From positions 1 through 64,000 of the forward strand of contig JADKJW010000006.1 in NCBI GenBank assembly GCA_016720835.1: a DNA stretch of 64,000 bases. Direction: 5' to 3'. The notes below the pieces were generated by a model. That model searched no databases. It was not told the origin of the DNA and worked only from the letters and a program-made list of their open reading frames with translations. This DNA comes from Ignavibacteria bacterium (GTDB taxonomy: Bacteria > Bacteroidota > Ignavibacteria > SZUA-365). Shown in pieces: positions 52,572 to 62,508 of the stretch; the stretch's first letter is position 1; every line of letters starts with the position of its first letter. Made by a program: the position numbers and the translations under genes.

Positions 52572-53882
52572 CTATCCCGCCGGAAAGGTCAGCCGGTGCG
52601 TGCGCTGTATCTGCTTGCGCCATGCCGCGGGGACATCCGCGAGCCGGGCGTACTTCAGCCAGTGTGATACGACCGCGCACACGTCCGCCACGATGGTCTC
52701 CGCGCTTCCGCGTTTCAGCATGGCGCTTTTCCCGCATGCCCGAAAATCGGCCAACGTGAACCCGTCCCGTTTTCCGTTCATGGTCATCTGATGCTGCGCG
52801 GTCCATGCGCCGCCGGGGTTGTAACTCCAGGTGAGATCGAAGGCCGGCGCCAGCGACCATCTCCCGGTTTTGTCCATCAGAAATGCGATGTTCTTGACGT
52901 GATCGTCCTGGTTCCGCGCGACGATGTTGAACGTCATTCTCCGGAACAACTCCTCCACCGCTCCGCTCCCGACTCCCAGCCGGCGCGCGATGTCGAAGGC
53001 CTGTTCGTAGCTGTGCGCTCCCGCGCTGTTGAAGTCGAAATGCGCGATGGCGCAGAGCGACTGCATGTGCACTTTTTCTCCGTTCGGACCGCGATCGAAA
53101 CGGCGGGTCATGAAGTGCCGCCGGCCGTGTTCTTCGAGCAGACGGCACTCGCTCATCTGCACGCCCGCATCGCGCGCCATCAGGGCGTACGCATATTCGA
53201 TGCTTCCGTAGCCGAGCGGATCCGCGAGTTCCTTGTCGCGGTTTCCTCCGACGCCGTCAAATTTGAGCAGCCAGTACTCGAAGCCGGACCCCGCCTCCAC
53301 CTGCCCCGACCGCACTTCGTCGGTGCTGCGGTTCCAGGCAATCACCGCCTTGGCGCGCGCGCCGCCTGCGGAGGTGCCGACGCGGAGGATGTCATTCAAC
53401 GCGTCCTTCCGGCTCCTGCCCTTGAAACTCGCGCGGATATTCCGGCGCGCATCGAGAATTTCCGATGCCAGCGCAACGAGCGCGTCGATGTCTATCCGTT
53501 GTGCCCGCCGCGGTGCCGGCCCCAGACTGGGTTTGAATTCCAACGCCCCCATTCCACGAACACCGGTGTAGCAGAGTCGCTCCACCGCGTTGAAACTTTC
53601 GGGAGCCCTCCCCTGCGTGGCAAGCCAGGCGTCGATCAGGGCGTTCCCGTACCTGTCGGGCAGCGAATCGGCCAGCAACCCGGGCAGACCGTGGAAGGTG
53701 CGCGCCGGCAGCGCATCGAAGGAGTAGACACGCGATCCCAACGGCATCATGAGCGGGCATACTTCTATTCCGCTCCGGGAAAAGGATGCATCGTACTGGA
53801 ATGCCGCCGCGTCCCGGCCCTCGTCCAGCGACACCGCGCCTATCGTTCGACCCCACAAGCGCACTTCCGCGATGCTGCTCAC
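52572..53882 (-). CDS. hipA: HipA-family Ser/Thr kinase toxin
   Basis: The 436-residue protein has the full HipA layout: couple_hipA N-terminal domain (VRLWGRTIGAVSLDE, LPGLLADSLPDRYGNALIDA), then the kinase domain with FEYWLLKFDGVGG (ATP lysine), HFMTRRFDRG, MTFNIVARNQDDHVKNIAFL (catalytic Asp and Asn) and LAPAFDLTWSY (Mg-binding Asp). HipA phosphorylates glutamyl-tRNA synthetase in E. coli; the substrate here may differ. The start at 53882 overlaps hipB in ATGA. Confidence 0.92.
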   Translation of the reverse strand: MSSIAEVRLWGRTIGAVSLDEGRDAAAFQYDASFSRSGIEVCPLMMPLGSRVYSFDALPARTFHGLPGLLADSLPDRYGNALIDAWLATQGRAPESFNAVERLCYTGVRGMGALEFKPSLGPAPRRAQRIDIDALVALASEILDARRNIRASFKGRSRKDALNDILRVGTSAGGARAKAVIAWNRSTDEVRSGQVEAGSGFEYWLLKFDGVGGNRDKELADPLGYGSIEYAYALMARDAGVQMSECRLLEEHGRRHFMTRRFDRGPNGEKVHMQSLCAIAHFDFNSAGAHSYEQAFDIARRLGVGSGAVEELFRRMTFNIVARNQDDHVKNIAFLMDKTGRWSLAPAFDLTWSYNPGGAWTAQHQMTMNGKRDGFTLADFRACGKSAMLKRGSAETIVADVCAVVSHWLKYARLADVPAAWRKQIQRTHRLTFPAG

Positions 53883-54232
53883 GTCTCATCTCCCCAGATC
53901 CAGGGGCGAACGGTAATGCCGGGTTCTCTGACGGCCGACGCCCTCCTGCGCTGCTTGCCGCGCAGCTTCAACTGCGCGATCGGACTCGGAGCCGGTTCCG
54001 CGATCCACGCATCGAGCCGTTCGAGAAGCTGCAGAACACGGCACACCCGGAGAAAACCCGAGAGCTGTGTTCCTACAGCGCCGGATTCAAGTCGCTCGAC
54101 CGTCCTCTTGGAGACTCCCGCCTTCTCGGCCAAATCAGCCTGCGTGATGTTCTGATCCAGGCGTATGCGCGCCAGGCGCCGCCCCAGTTCGGTGAGCGCG
54201 GCCCCATCTGTCATGCTATTTGTAATATTCAT
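53879..54232 (-). CDS. hipB: HipB-like HTH antitoxin
   Basis: The 117-residue protein has a Cro/C1 helix-turn-helix (NITQADLAEKAGVSKRTVER, residues about 29-50) and a basic, proline-rich tail (KLRGKQRRRASAVREPGITV). It neutralises HipA and represses its own operon in known systems. ATGs at 54232 and 54214 are both possible; the former overlaps a TATTTCGCCTT repeat that may be its own operator. It is divergent from the SPFH gene across an AT-rich gap. Confidence 0.88.
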   Translation of the reverse strand: MNITNSMTDGAALTELGRRLARIRLDQNITQADLAEKAGVSKRTVERLESGAVGTQLSGFLRVCRVLQLLERLDAWIAEPAPSPIAQLKLRGKQRRRASAVREPGITVRPWIWGDET

Positions 54233-54374
54233 ATTTCGCCTTTAATGACGTATAACAATGATATTTACCTTATATTCGCCTTATCAGACGGTTATTAAGT
54301 ATCTGCTGTAATCGTCATATATGTCGTGTTATAAATAAAAATGCTTTCTACTCGTCCTTACAGGCGATATAATA
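54230..54374. promoter_or_regulatory. Candidate HipB operator repeats
   Basis: ATATTTCGCCTT (54231-54242), TATATTCGCCTT (54271-54282) and the inverted AGGCGATATAAT (54362-54373) share a core like TATNTTCGCCT/AGGCGANATA. They lie in the AT-rich gap upstream of hipB, and the first covers its start codon, as expected for autoregulatory sites. This is inferred from pattern and position only. Confidence 0.3.
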
Positions 54375-54464
54375 TAAGCATCATCATATTCGAATGCAAG
54401 GGCAGAATGGCTTCCGTATATTGCGTCACAAAGGTGCCTTTCTGTTACAATCTGCGGGGTTCCC

Positions 54465-55370
54465 ATGTTTCTCGCATTCTTTCTGTTTCTCATCGGCATT
54501 GGCGTATTGTTCGCCTTCAGGAAAGCGGCGCAGAAGCCGCCTGCAATGAAATTCGTGCCGTCGTTCTTCATCGGCCTGGCCCTGCTGGTCGCCGTCTACA
54601 ACACGGTCGTCATCATTCCTGCCGGATACGCCGGCGTGCAGGTGCTCTTCGGCAGCGTGCTGGATGCTTCGCTTCAGAACGGCATGCATGTGGTCAATCC
54701 CTTCGTCGAGATCGTTGAAATGGACGTGCGCACACAGGCCTACACGATGTCCGGAAAGGCCAACGAAGGACAAATGCAGGGTGACGACGCCATCGAAGTC
54801 CTCAGCGGGGACGGGTTGACGTTGCGGCTGGAACTGACGGTGCAGTATCGCCTCTCGGCATCGGACGCCTCCAAGGTGTACCGGTCCATCGGCACGGATT
54901 ATGTCGAGAAGGTCGTCCGCCCCGAGATCCGTTCCGCCATCCGCGATGCGGCGGTCGGGTACCTCGCGACCGATCTCTACGCCTCACGCCGCGACGAGTT
55001 CATCCAGCACGTGCGCGGCCGTCTCGAGAAGGTGTTCCGCGAGCGCGGCATCGTGCTGGAAGCCGCGCTGCTGCGCAACATCGAACTGCCCGCGCGCGTG
55101 CGCGAGGCCATCAACGACAAGATCGCCGCCGAACAGGAATCGCAGAAAATGGTGTACATCCTTCAGAAGGAACGGCAGGAGGCCGACCGCAAGCGCGTGG
55201 AAGCCGCCGGCATCTCCGACGCGCAGAAAATCATCTCCAGCTCGCTCACCAACCAGTACCTGCAGTACAACTACATCCAGGCGCTGAAGGAACTCACGCA
55301 GTCGAAGAACTCCACCTTCGTCATCGCCCCGATGGACCAGAAACTGGTGCCGATGATCAATGTGAAGTGA
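54465..55370 (+). CDS. SPFH/prohibitin-like membrane protein
   Basis: The 301-residue protein has two N-terminal hydrophobic segments (LAFFLFLIGIGVLFAF and FFIGLALLVAVYNTVVII) and the SPFH domain: IPAGYAGVQVLFGSVLDASL, MDVRTQAYTMSG, LTLRLELTVQYRL, VVRPEIRSAIRDAAVGY. A coiled-coil follows (KIAAEQESQKMVYILQKERQ, EADRKRVEAAG) and it ends in a soluble tail (PMDQKLVPMI). Bacterial prohibitins form membrane scaffolds and modulate membrane proteases or lipid domains. It is transcribed alone, divergent from hipBA. Confidence 0.92.
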   Translation: MFLAFFLFLIGIGVLFAFRKAAQKPPAMKFVPSFFIGLALLVAVYNTVVIIPAGYAGVQVLFGSVLDASLQNGMHVVNPFVEIVEMDVRTQAYTMSGKANEGQMQGDDAIEVLSGDGLTLRLELTVQYRLSASDASKVYRSIGTDYVEKVVRPEIRSAIRDAAVGYLATDLYASRRDEFIQHVRGRLEKVFRERGIVLEAALLRNIELPARVREAINDKIAAEQESQKMVYILQKERQEADRKRVEAAGISDAQKIISSSLTNQYLQYNYIQALKELTQSKNSTFVIAPMDQKLVPMINVK

Positions 55371-55436
55371 CGCGCGGTGCGCGACGCGCGTGACAGGGGA
55401 AAGGGGACAGGTGAAAGGTGGAAGAATACAATCGCG

Positions 55437-56861
55437 TCATCGCACGACGGAAAGCGTGGAATGCCGCGAGGTGAGGCCCTCGGAACACCGAAGGATGTAA
55501 CTGCCGGGTACAAGTGCACTCAGATCGATGCGCGTCTGCGTGCGATCGTTGGGCACCGCTGATCGGACATGTGTCGACACCACGCGCCCGAGCATGTCGA
55601 GCACGTCCACCGTCACGGCGCCGGTCCCTCCGCTCTCGAACTCGATCGTCACGGCATCACGCGCGGGATTCGGCCAGACGCGCAATGAGGCGCTCGTTGG
55701 TTGAACGGGATCGTCAACTCCGACCTGGCCGAGCATCATGTCGAACACCCACACGCCGCTTCCCGCGGTGCCGATGAACAGCCCCTCGCGCGGGAGCCGG
55801 CCCATCGGCAGGCTGTCCATGATCGCCACGGTCATGCACGTGATGCCTGCGGGAGTTCCATCGACCGGCGTGATGGAGGACCAGCTGTCGCCAAAATCGG
55901 TGCTGCGCATGAGCACGAAGTCCGGTCCGCCGCCAGCGTAGATGTGCGAAGGATTCTCGGGGTCGCAGGCAAGCGCGGTAAAGCGGTTGTTGCGAATGTG
56001 GTAGCACTGCACCCATGTGTCGCCACCGTCCATGCTGCGCATCAAGTTGCTGTAGAGAGCAACGTACACGGTGTCGCTTGTGCCGGGCGCGATGGCCACA
56101 GCGGTCGCTTCGCCCTCGATCAAGGCGGGGAGTCCGTGATATTTCCAGTTCAGTCCCTGGTCATTCGAAGAAAACGCCGCGGGCATCACGCCCGAGCGCC
56201 CCGCGGCCCATGCATGCGCACCGAACCACTTCGGCATCACGTCGATGGCGTTCAGCTTTCCGAAGAGCGGCGAGCCCCGAAATACCGATGCGGTCCAGTT
56301 GAATCCGCCTGCACTGCCCTGCCAGCAGCCTGTGCCCGTGCCTGCGAGAACAGGCTGCGGCGCAGTGTGCCCGGTATAGTAATACGCCGCGAGTGAGTAT
56401 ATCACCGTCCCGGTATCGATGCCGGCGATGCCGCTGTCCGCGCGCTCCCATCCCTGAGGAGTGATTTCGAAATTGTCGAGCGTGGCTCGCCAGAGCACGG
56501 GCTGACCCGCGCTTCCGCCGGCGTAGCGCTGGGAGGCGAAGACGTGCAAACCGTCACGAGGACCCGCGCCCCAATGCTGCACGGTGATGGCGGGAATGTC
56601 GATGGTCGCGCCGCGGAAGGGACCGATGGGCGTCCACTGCGCGGGACTGCGCGACACGTTGGCCTGAAAGAGCCCGTCGGTCTTCGTCGCCGCGAACACC
56701 TGGTTCGCGAGCACGCCCGACCAGCCGCCCAGCACGTCGCCCTGCTCGGCGGCGATTGCGGTGATCCACCATTTCTCCATGCCGAATTGCTGCACCTGCG
56801 CCCGCATGGATGTCCCCGCGACGAAGAGCAGTCCCAGAAAAAATACGCGCAAAAGTGTCAT
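55437..56861 (-). CDS. T9SS-exported beta-propeller (sialidase/VPS10-like) protein
   Basis: The 474-residue protein has a signal peptide (MTLLRVFFLGLLFVAGTSMR, cleaved near AQV). Blades show Asp-box-like motifs: SSNDQGLNWKYHGL, RSMDGGDTWVQC and RSTDFGDSWSSI. It ends in a T9SS sorting domain (VWPNPARDAVTIEFESGG, DMLGRVVSTHV, LVPGSYILRCSE). It is probably a surface-attached or released protein and no enzymatic residues are evident. The ATG at 56861 was chosen over 56909 for a tighter signal peptide. Confidence 0.87.
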   Translation of the reverse strand: MTLLRVFFLGLLFVAGTSMRAQVQQFGMEKWWITAIAAEQGDVLGGWSGVLANQVFAATKTDGLFQANVSRSPAQWTPIGPFRGATIDIPAITVQHWGAGPRDGLHVFASQRYAGGSAGQPVLWRATLDNFEITPQGWERADSGIAGIDTGTVIYSLAAYYYTGHTAPQPVLAGTGTGCWQGSAGGFNWTASVFRGSPLFGKLNAIDVMPKWFGAHAWAAGRSGVMPAAFSSNDQGLNWKYHGLPALIEGEATAVAIAPGTSDTVYVALYSNLMRSMDGGDTWVQCYHIRNNRFTALACDPENPSHIYAGGGPDFVLMRSTDFGDSWSSITPVDGTPAGITCMTVAIMDSLPMGRLPREGLFIGTAGSGVWVFDMMLGQVGVDDPVQPTSASLRVWPNPARDAVTIEFESGGTGAVTVDVLDMLGRVVSTHVRSAVPNDRTQTRIDLSALVPGSYILRCSEGLTSRHSTLSVVR

Positions 56862-56998
56862 GGCCGCCGCACGCAAGTGTGAACAGGAAGGAGTGGCGTG
56901 AAATTTCATTGATCGCGGGAAGAATCGCAAGGCGAAACCGCATGCGCCGTGAAGTGTGTCGCCATGCGGCATGCGCGATGCTGACGCGCAAAGAACAA

Positions 56999-57017
56999 CG
57001 GGCCCCTGGAGGGCCCG
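56999..57017 (-). terminator. Hairpin terminator of the receptor gene
   Basis: CGGGCCC, loop of five, GGGCCCG lies 19 bp beyond the stop of the minus-strand receptor gene and, read on that strand, is followed by TTGTTCTTTG. This is a plausible Rho-independent terminator. Confidence 0.55.
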
Positions 57018-57035
57018 CTGTCGCATGCATTCCGT

Positions 57036-59995
57036 TTAGCGGCCCATCGGCCGGCCTTCGCCCGGACCGTGCTCTCGCTCGCGCTCCGTCTCCTTGGCGA
57101 AACCGCCCGTGAAGCTCCGCAGCGTGTACGAGAACGTGAGCAGGGCGTAGCGCTGCAGCACCTGCACGTTGCTGTCCTCGATGTACAATTCGTTGGATGT
57201 GCGGGAATTGCTGACGTTCTGCTTGAGGACGTCGAAGACCGAAAGTCGGATTTCGGCGGCGTCGTTCGGCAGGAACTTCTTGCCGATCCCGAGGTTCAAC
57301 ATCACGAAGTTCTGGTTGTACCCCGCGCTCTGGCCGTTGGACACCGTATGGGTCAGATCGCCCGTGAGGATGAAGCCTTCCCAGAATGTCCAGTTGAGCT
57401 TGAGCCGCGTGTTCTGCGTGAATGTGTTCGTGTTGAGCTCGCTGAGCAGCGAGTTGCGCACGTCGCTGTACATGGAGAGCGACGACACGGTGTAATCGAT
57501 TTCGGGACTGATGTTGCTCGCGAGCACGACGCTGAAACCGACGGTGGGCGTCGTGGAGTAAGCTCTGTTCGCCGTTGATGGTACCCGGCGTGCGGGACAT
57601 GTTGGAGAACATCGAAAGATTCACGTTCGTCATCAGCGGCTCGAAGGGGAAACCGTACGTCATCATCGCGCGCATCGAGAAGCCGCCGTCCATGTTCTCG
57701 GATCGCGTGAGCTGGCCGCCGCGCACGAGAGGCACGCGAGCGTCGCCGAAGATCAGGGTCGTGTCCTTGTCCGCGATGAAGGTGCTGCTGCCGATCGAAT
57801 TGAACGAATACGATCCGCCGATCATGGCGAAGAAGTAGGCCATCTGCGCGAAGTTCGTCGCGGAATAGCGCAGATTCATGTTGTGCGTGTAGTCCTGCCG
57901 CAGATCGGGATTTCCCATGCGCAGTTGCAGGGGATTCGAATTGTCCAGCACGTTCTGCAGTTGATCGACGCTCGGCGCGTTCGTGCGCGTGCGGTACATG
58001 AAGTTGAGGTTCTTGTCCTTCGTGACGCGGTAGCGGAGCATCACGTTGGGGAGGATGTCGCGGAACGACGTGCTCAAGCCGCTGACGTACGGGAACTGCT
58101 GGTCCCCGGCGAGCGTCGCGTACTGGTACTGCAGGCCGGCGGAGGCGTTGAGGTCGCCGTCCTGCAGGCGGAAGTCCGTGCCCACGGAATGCGTGGTGTA
58201 GCGGTTCTGATACCGGTTGGTCAATGCGGTGTCGAGGAGATCGTACTGTCCGAGCGCATCGCGGTTCCAGGTGTTCTTGTCCGATTCGTTCTTCGTGGTA
58301 TTCAGGTTGTAGCTGAACTGCAGGATGCCCTTCTCGCTCACGGGTTCCGTGTACGCGACGTTGGCGCCGAGGGACAGCCCGGTCTTGTTCAGGTCGGAAC
58401 TCTGGTCGAGCAGTGTGATCGAGGTGTCGATACCGTAGACGCGGAAATCCGATGTCTGGTATCCGTCGCCGGTGTTGGTATTCCATCCCTGCGACGTTCC
58501 GATGGAGAAGGTGCGTCCGCGCGTTTCGAATCTGTGCCGCCAGAGGATGTCGTTGGAGAAACTCCCGCCCTGCAGGCTGGTCGCCCGGCCGATGTTGGTC
58601 ATGTTGAGCGGCACGCCGTCGATGTTCGTGTACCCGAGCATGGTGCTGTTCCCGTCGTTCGCCTGCAGCGTCATGCGCGGCCGGATGAGGATGGAGTTCA
58701 GCGTGTCGAGCTTCCAGTCGATGCGCATGTTGAGACGGTGGTTCGTGTTGATGGTGGCCGCCCGCTGGTCCTCGGCGTAGGTCTGGGAACCGCTGGATGC
58801 AAGCGCGTACTGACGGAAGAGATTCGACTCGGCGTCGTTGTCGCTGTAGTTCAGGAAGTAGCTTCCAGACACGTCCACGTCCGCGCCCCATTTGTCGGAG
58901 TAGTTGAGGCCGAGCGCGTGCGTCGTCGCGATGCCGCCGCGCGGCTGCACGAGGAAGTTGCCGATGTCGCCGCCGCCCGCCGCCGCCGCCGAACATGCCG
59001 AAACTGCGCCCGCCGCCGCCGAGACTGCCGATGACGCGCAGGGCCTGTCCGCCCATCGCGCCGAGCGGACCGCCGCCGCCGCCGGAGGAACCGACGATGT
59101 CCTCGATGGCGAAATTCTGTTCATTGACGTTGTTCGAAATCCCGAGGAGCGTGATGCGCCGGTCGTTGTCGAACCAGTTGAGCGTGAGGCCGCTCTTGTA
59201 TTCCCCGGTCTTGAATTCATTGGTCGCCGTGCTCGCGCCGGTGCCGGTGTTGTCCTCGTCGGAACCGCCGTATCCGGCCAGCACCTTTCCGAAGACGCCG
59301 TTGCGCGCGCCCCCGCGGGTCATGATGTTCATGGTCTTGGTCGTGTTGCCGTCGTCCACGCCCGTGAAGCGCGACTGCTCGCTCTGCTCGTCGGAGAACT
59401 GCACGTTCCCCATGATCTCGGCGGGAATGTTGCGCAGCGCCGCGGTGGGATCGTTGCCGAAAAAGGGCTTGCCGTCGAGCAGCACCTTCTTCACGGACTC
59501 GCCCTGATGCTGCACCGTTCCGCTCTGCACCGTCACACCGGGCATCTTCGTGACGAGGTCCTCGGCGGTCGCGTCCTTGTTGACCTTGAACGCCGCGGAG
59601 TTGATTTCCGTGGTGTCGCCCTTCACGACCGCCACCGGAAGCTGGCCTTCAATATCGACCGTCCCGACTTTGACGCTGCTTTCGCGCAGCTGGATTTTCC
59701 CGACGGAAATCGAGGTCTCGCCCAGCTGGATATTCCTGGTGTACGTGCGGTACCCGATGTACGTCACGCGCAGGAGATACCGGCCCCTGGTGAGGTCCTT
59801 GACGGTGAAGGAACCGTCCGCGCCGGTCACGGCGCCCTTGCGAGAGGAATCCGGGAGATGAATCAGAACGACGTTTGCATTGCGAAGCGACGTGCCGCTG
59901 GTGCTGTCCACGATCGAACCGCTGACGGTGAGATCCTGGGCCGATGCGGCGGTCGCAAGTGCTGCGATGAAAAAAAGCGTGACGAGGGATTTCAT
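57036..59995 (-). CDS. Outer-membrane TonB-receptor-like protein (OMP_b-brl_3 type), two frameshifts
   Basis: The start at 59995 gives a signal peptide (MKSLVTLFFIAALATAASAQ), then a carboxypeptidase-regulatory domain (GSIVDSTSGTSLRNANVVLI) and a plug (ATAEDLVTKMPGVTVQSGTV, SVKKVLLDGKPFFGNDPTAA). A Gly-rich segment (SSGGGGGPLGAMGG) follows. Near 58970-58990 the frame breaks in a GGC run; a second frame carries the barrel (SDNDAESNLFRQYALASSGS to SMFSNMSRTPGTINGEQ) and breaks again near 57550-57560. The last part is AYSTTPTVGFSVVLASNISP and ends GGFAKETERERE. The joined protein has about 985 residues. Ligand unknown. Confidence 0.82.
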
Positions 59996-60498
59996 GAAGA
60001 ACAGACCTTTTTCTGTGCGAAGGATGCCTGATGGCTGGAGATTTGACCCGCATCGCGTGAGATTGTTTAACAATCGTGGGAGCGAATAGGGTTCGTCACC
60101 TCCTCAGTTTCTCAATATAGGCAGAAAGAGGCCAATTGCGTGTACCTTTCGCTTGCACCTTTACAGGTCTGTCTCCGCAAGGATGCGGACTTCATTCTTG
60201 TCAGTCCGAGCGCAGTCGAGGACGGGGACGCGGGGGCGGTGACGCGGAGACGTGGGGATGCGGGGACGCGGGGACGCCAACTTGATTTCTTTTCTTGGCC
60301 CTTTGAAAAATTGCCAGAAAACCAGTGAAGCTCGCGGACGGATTCGACTGTTTGAGGCCTCCGAAGTTCCGACCCGAACGCCGAGACTCTGAAGGAGCGG
60401 ATGGTGAGAGGAACGTAGGAGGCCGAGTTTCGAATCCGCCGCGAGATGAGCGCAGGTTTTCTGAGCAATTTTTCATCGGCGCCTTGGTGTTTTCTTTG

Positions 60499-60530
60499 GT
60501 ACTTTCTTTTGCAGCTGCAAAAGAAAGTAC
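60499..60530. repeat. 32-bp perfect palindrome
   Basis: GTACTTTCTTTTGCAG (60499-60514) is followed directly by its exact reverse complement with no loop. It is AT-rich, lies in a gene-free gap, and may be a recombination or protein-binding site. No second full copy was found in the window. Confidence 0.85.
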
Positions 60531-60781
60531 GCAAACCCATAGAGCACTATCGTCTGGTAGCACTGTATTGATCATGCGCGGCGGAATGCCGATGATTCTT
60601 TCGTTCGTGGAAGATGTCATCGGCAGCGCAGAAGCCTGCCCTGAGCGAAGCCGAAGGGAAGGATCTGAACGTTCAGATGACAAGCGTCGCTGAGAACAAT
60701 TCCATCGTCGTTCCTAACAAGCGTTAGGAATCTCTGGCACCCCGTTCCGGGGTGCTTGATGTCGCATGGCGCCCGCGTTGT

Positions 60782-61018
60782 CCGGTGGTCTTCGACGCAC
60801 CGGCTACTTCTTACCCCCGGGGGTGCGGATGATGATCCGGGCCACCGTATTGCATTCAATCCGAAATTGGAAATTCGCAAATCCGAAATTCTTCCGAGTT
60901 CCGGTGATCTTCGACGCACCGGCTACTTTCCGGCACCCCGTCCCGGGGTGCGGATGATGAACCGGGCCACCGTATTGCATTCAATCCGAAATTGGAAATT
61001 CGCAAATCCGAAATTCTT
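60782..61018. repeat. 118-bp direct repeat pair
   Basis: Two adjacent copies (60782-60893 and 60901-61018) share CCGGTG(G/A)TCTTCGACGCA, GGGTGCGGATGATGA-type sequence, and GCATTCAATCCGAAATTGG near the end. The copies differ mainly in the ACCCCCGGGGGT versus GCACCCCGTCCCGGGG hairpin. They stand immediately downstream of the DUF116 gene. Confidence 0.8.
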
Positions 61019-61022
61019 TGAT

Positions 61023-62258
61023 TCAGGATGCCGCACATCGTTCGCGGCGCGCCGGTTTCGTCTTGGGGACAAGCTCCCCGCGGGACGGTTCGAGAATGCG
61101 GCGGAGCTGCCGCTCGTCGAGATCCGTGACGATGCCCTTCGCGTCCCAGTGATTCCTGCAGCCGGAATAATCGAGGAACACGCATTGCGCCGGCACGCCG
61201 TTGGCTTTGAGTTCGAGTCCGCCCGCGATAAGCGCCGGCACGCAGGCCACGCCGACGATGGCGTCCCTGCCTTCGAGGCCTTTCCGTTCGGCCCATTGCG
61301 AGAAATTCGTCGAGTGCGGGATGATGACCACTTCAGCGCCGTGCTTGCGTGTCATCTCCGACAATCGGAACACGCGGCAGCTCTTCGTGCATCCCGTGCA
61401 GCGCAGGTCTCCCGCTGCATCGACGGCGGCCTCGCAGGTTTCCTTCGTGCGGATGCGCATGCAGCCGGGCACGCCGACCAGCTTGCGCGGTGCGGCGAGG
61501 AAGTCGCCGCGGAAGGCGCGGTTCATGATCTCCGCCCCGACCATGCTCAGGTGATATTCGACGCTGCGTCGGCCGCAGAATACGCGGTCTTCACGAAAGC
61601 GATACCGCTCTGCGACGGTGTCCGCGAAGCTGTCCACGCCCGATGTGTACGCATGCAAGGTCGCATCCGCGGCGGTTCTGAACCAGCGGATGATGCGCAT
61701 CAATTCCATGAGCACGAGGGCGCATTCTCCGGCGGGGAGTGTCGCGAAATACTTCACCCAGTTATTCAGGCGCAGGGCCTCTTCACGGAAATCGCCCGTG
61801 GCATCGAGCCAGCGCACGAGTTTTCGCAATTCCGCCGGTGCGGGAACGGGAGCCACGCCGCCGCGCACCTCGCGATGGAGCAGAAGTCCGCCGAGCCTGC
61901 CGCGAAGCGCGTCGATGCCGTCCTTGATCGACGGGAAGCGCCGCCGTTGCCGCACCAGAAAGTGAAGCAGGGCGGTGGATGGTCGTGCGGTTCCGAGCGC
62001 CTTCGCGCCGTACTCCTGCCAGTAGACACCGAGCGCGAGGAGTTCGTACAGGTATTCGCCGCTGCTGCGCGTTTCTTCCGCTCCCTCATTCGCGCGATGC
62101 GCGCGGAACGACGCGACCCATGCCTCGAGAACGCGCAGGCGCAGCAGCGTCTCGTCCGTGAACAGCGCGAGGTCGCCGTAGAATTCATCGGCCGTGAAAT
62201 TATCTGCGCGGAGGGAGTAGGTGGAGATCGAAGTCGGGGTGTTGCTGCGGGGTGCCAT
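61023..62258 (-). CDS. DUF116 domain protein
   Basis: The 411-residue cytoplasmic protein has an N-terminal helical region (SGEYLYELLALGVYWQEYGA, LNNWVKYFATLPAGECAL). The C-terminal DUF116 domain is Cys-rich: VGVPGCMRIRTKETCE, LRCTGCTKSCRVFRLSE, IVGVACVPALIAGGLELK, and FLDYSGCRNHWDAKGI. The cysteines suggest a metal or Fe-S site. Function is not known. The start at 62258 is the first ATG of the frame. Confidence 0.83.
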   Translation of the reverse strand: MAPRSNTPTSISTYSLRADNFTADEFYGDLALFTDETLLRLRVLEAWVASFRAHRANEGAEETRSSGEYLYELLALGVYWQEYGAKALGTARPSTALLHFLVRQRRRFPSIKDGIDALRGRLGGLLLHREVRGGVAPVPAPAELRKLVRWLDATGDFREEALRLNNWVKYFATLPAGECALVLMELMRIIRWFRTAADATLHAYTSGVDSFADTVAERYRFREDRVFCGRRSVEYHLSMVGAEIMNRAFRGDFLAAPRKLVGVPGCMRIRTKETCEAAVDAAGDLRCTGCTKSCRVFRLSEMTRKHGAEVVIIPHSTNFSQWAERKGLEGRDAIVGVACVPALIAGGLELKANGVPAQCVFLDYSGCRNHWDAKGIVTDLDERQLRRILEPSRGELVPKTKPARRERCAAS

Positions 62259-62403
62259 GCTGCGGTCCTGAACTGTACGAAAGGTGCGTGTTGAATCGCG
62301 CTGCCGCGGGTTTGTTGCGGACGCGTTTCATCTACGAAGCCGAGGCAATCTTGTTGCGCCGATGGAGTCTACATTTTGCATCCACCTATTGCAGATTATC
62401 GCG

Positions 62404-62411
62404 TACATTTG
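62404..62411 (+). promoter_or_regulatory. Possible -7 box of the last gene
   Basis: TACATTTG matches TAnnTTTG, about 98 nt before the ATG at 62509. The -33 TTG has no good spacing, so support is weak. Confidence 0.25.
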
Positions 62412-62508
62412 TCAGGATTCTCATCGGCGGATTGTTTTGATGAAGATGGCTCCGGGGGCGCGTAAGCATCCGGCGTCGGATTCAAGTACATAGAACTCAG
62501 AGGGCCGC

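Larger units (their letters stand above)
59996..61022. repeat. 1-kb repeat-rich gap
   Basis: No gene is credible here. It contains the GTCAGTCCGAGCG unit with GGGGACGCGG phrases (60196-60288), a 32-bp perfect palindrome (60499-60530), an R3-like element in reverse orientation (60614-60681), GGCACCCCG-TTC-CGGGGTGC hairpins (60738-60756 and about 60932-60952) and a direct duplication of about 118 bp (60782-60893 and 60901-61018). The frames seen across it are translations of repeats. Confidence 0.7.

Noticed and set aside
60112..60700. Small genes in the 60-kb repeat gap
   Set aside because: The frames are translations of repeats, including the palindrome and R3 sequence, without protein-like composition.
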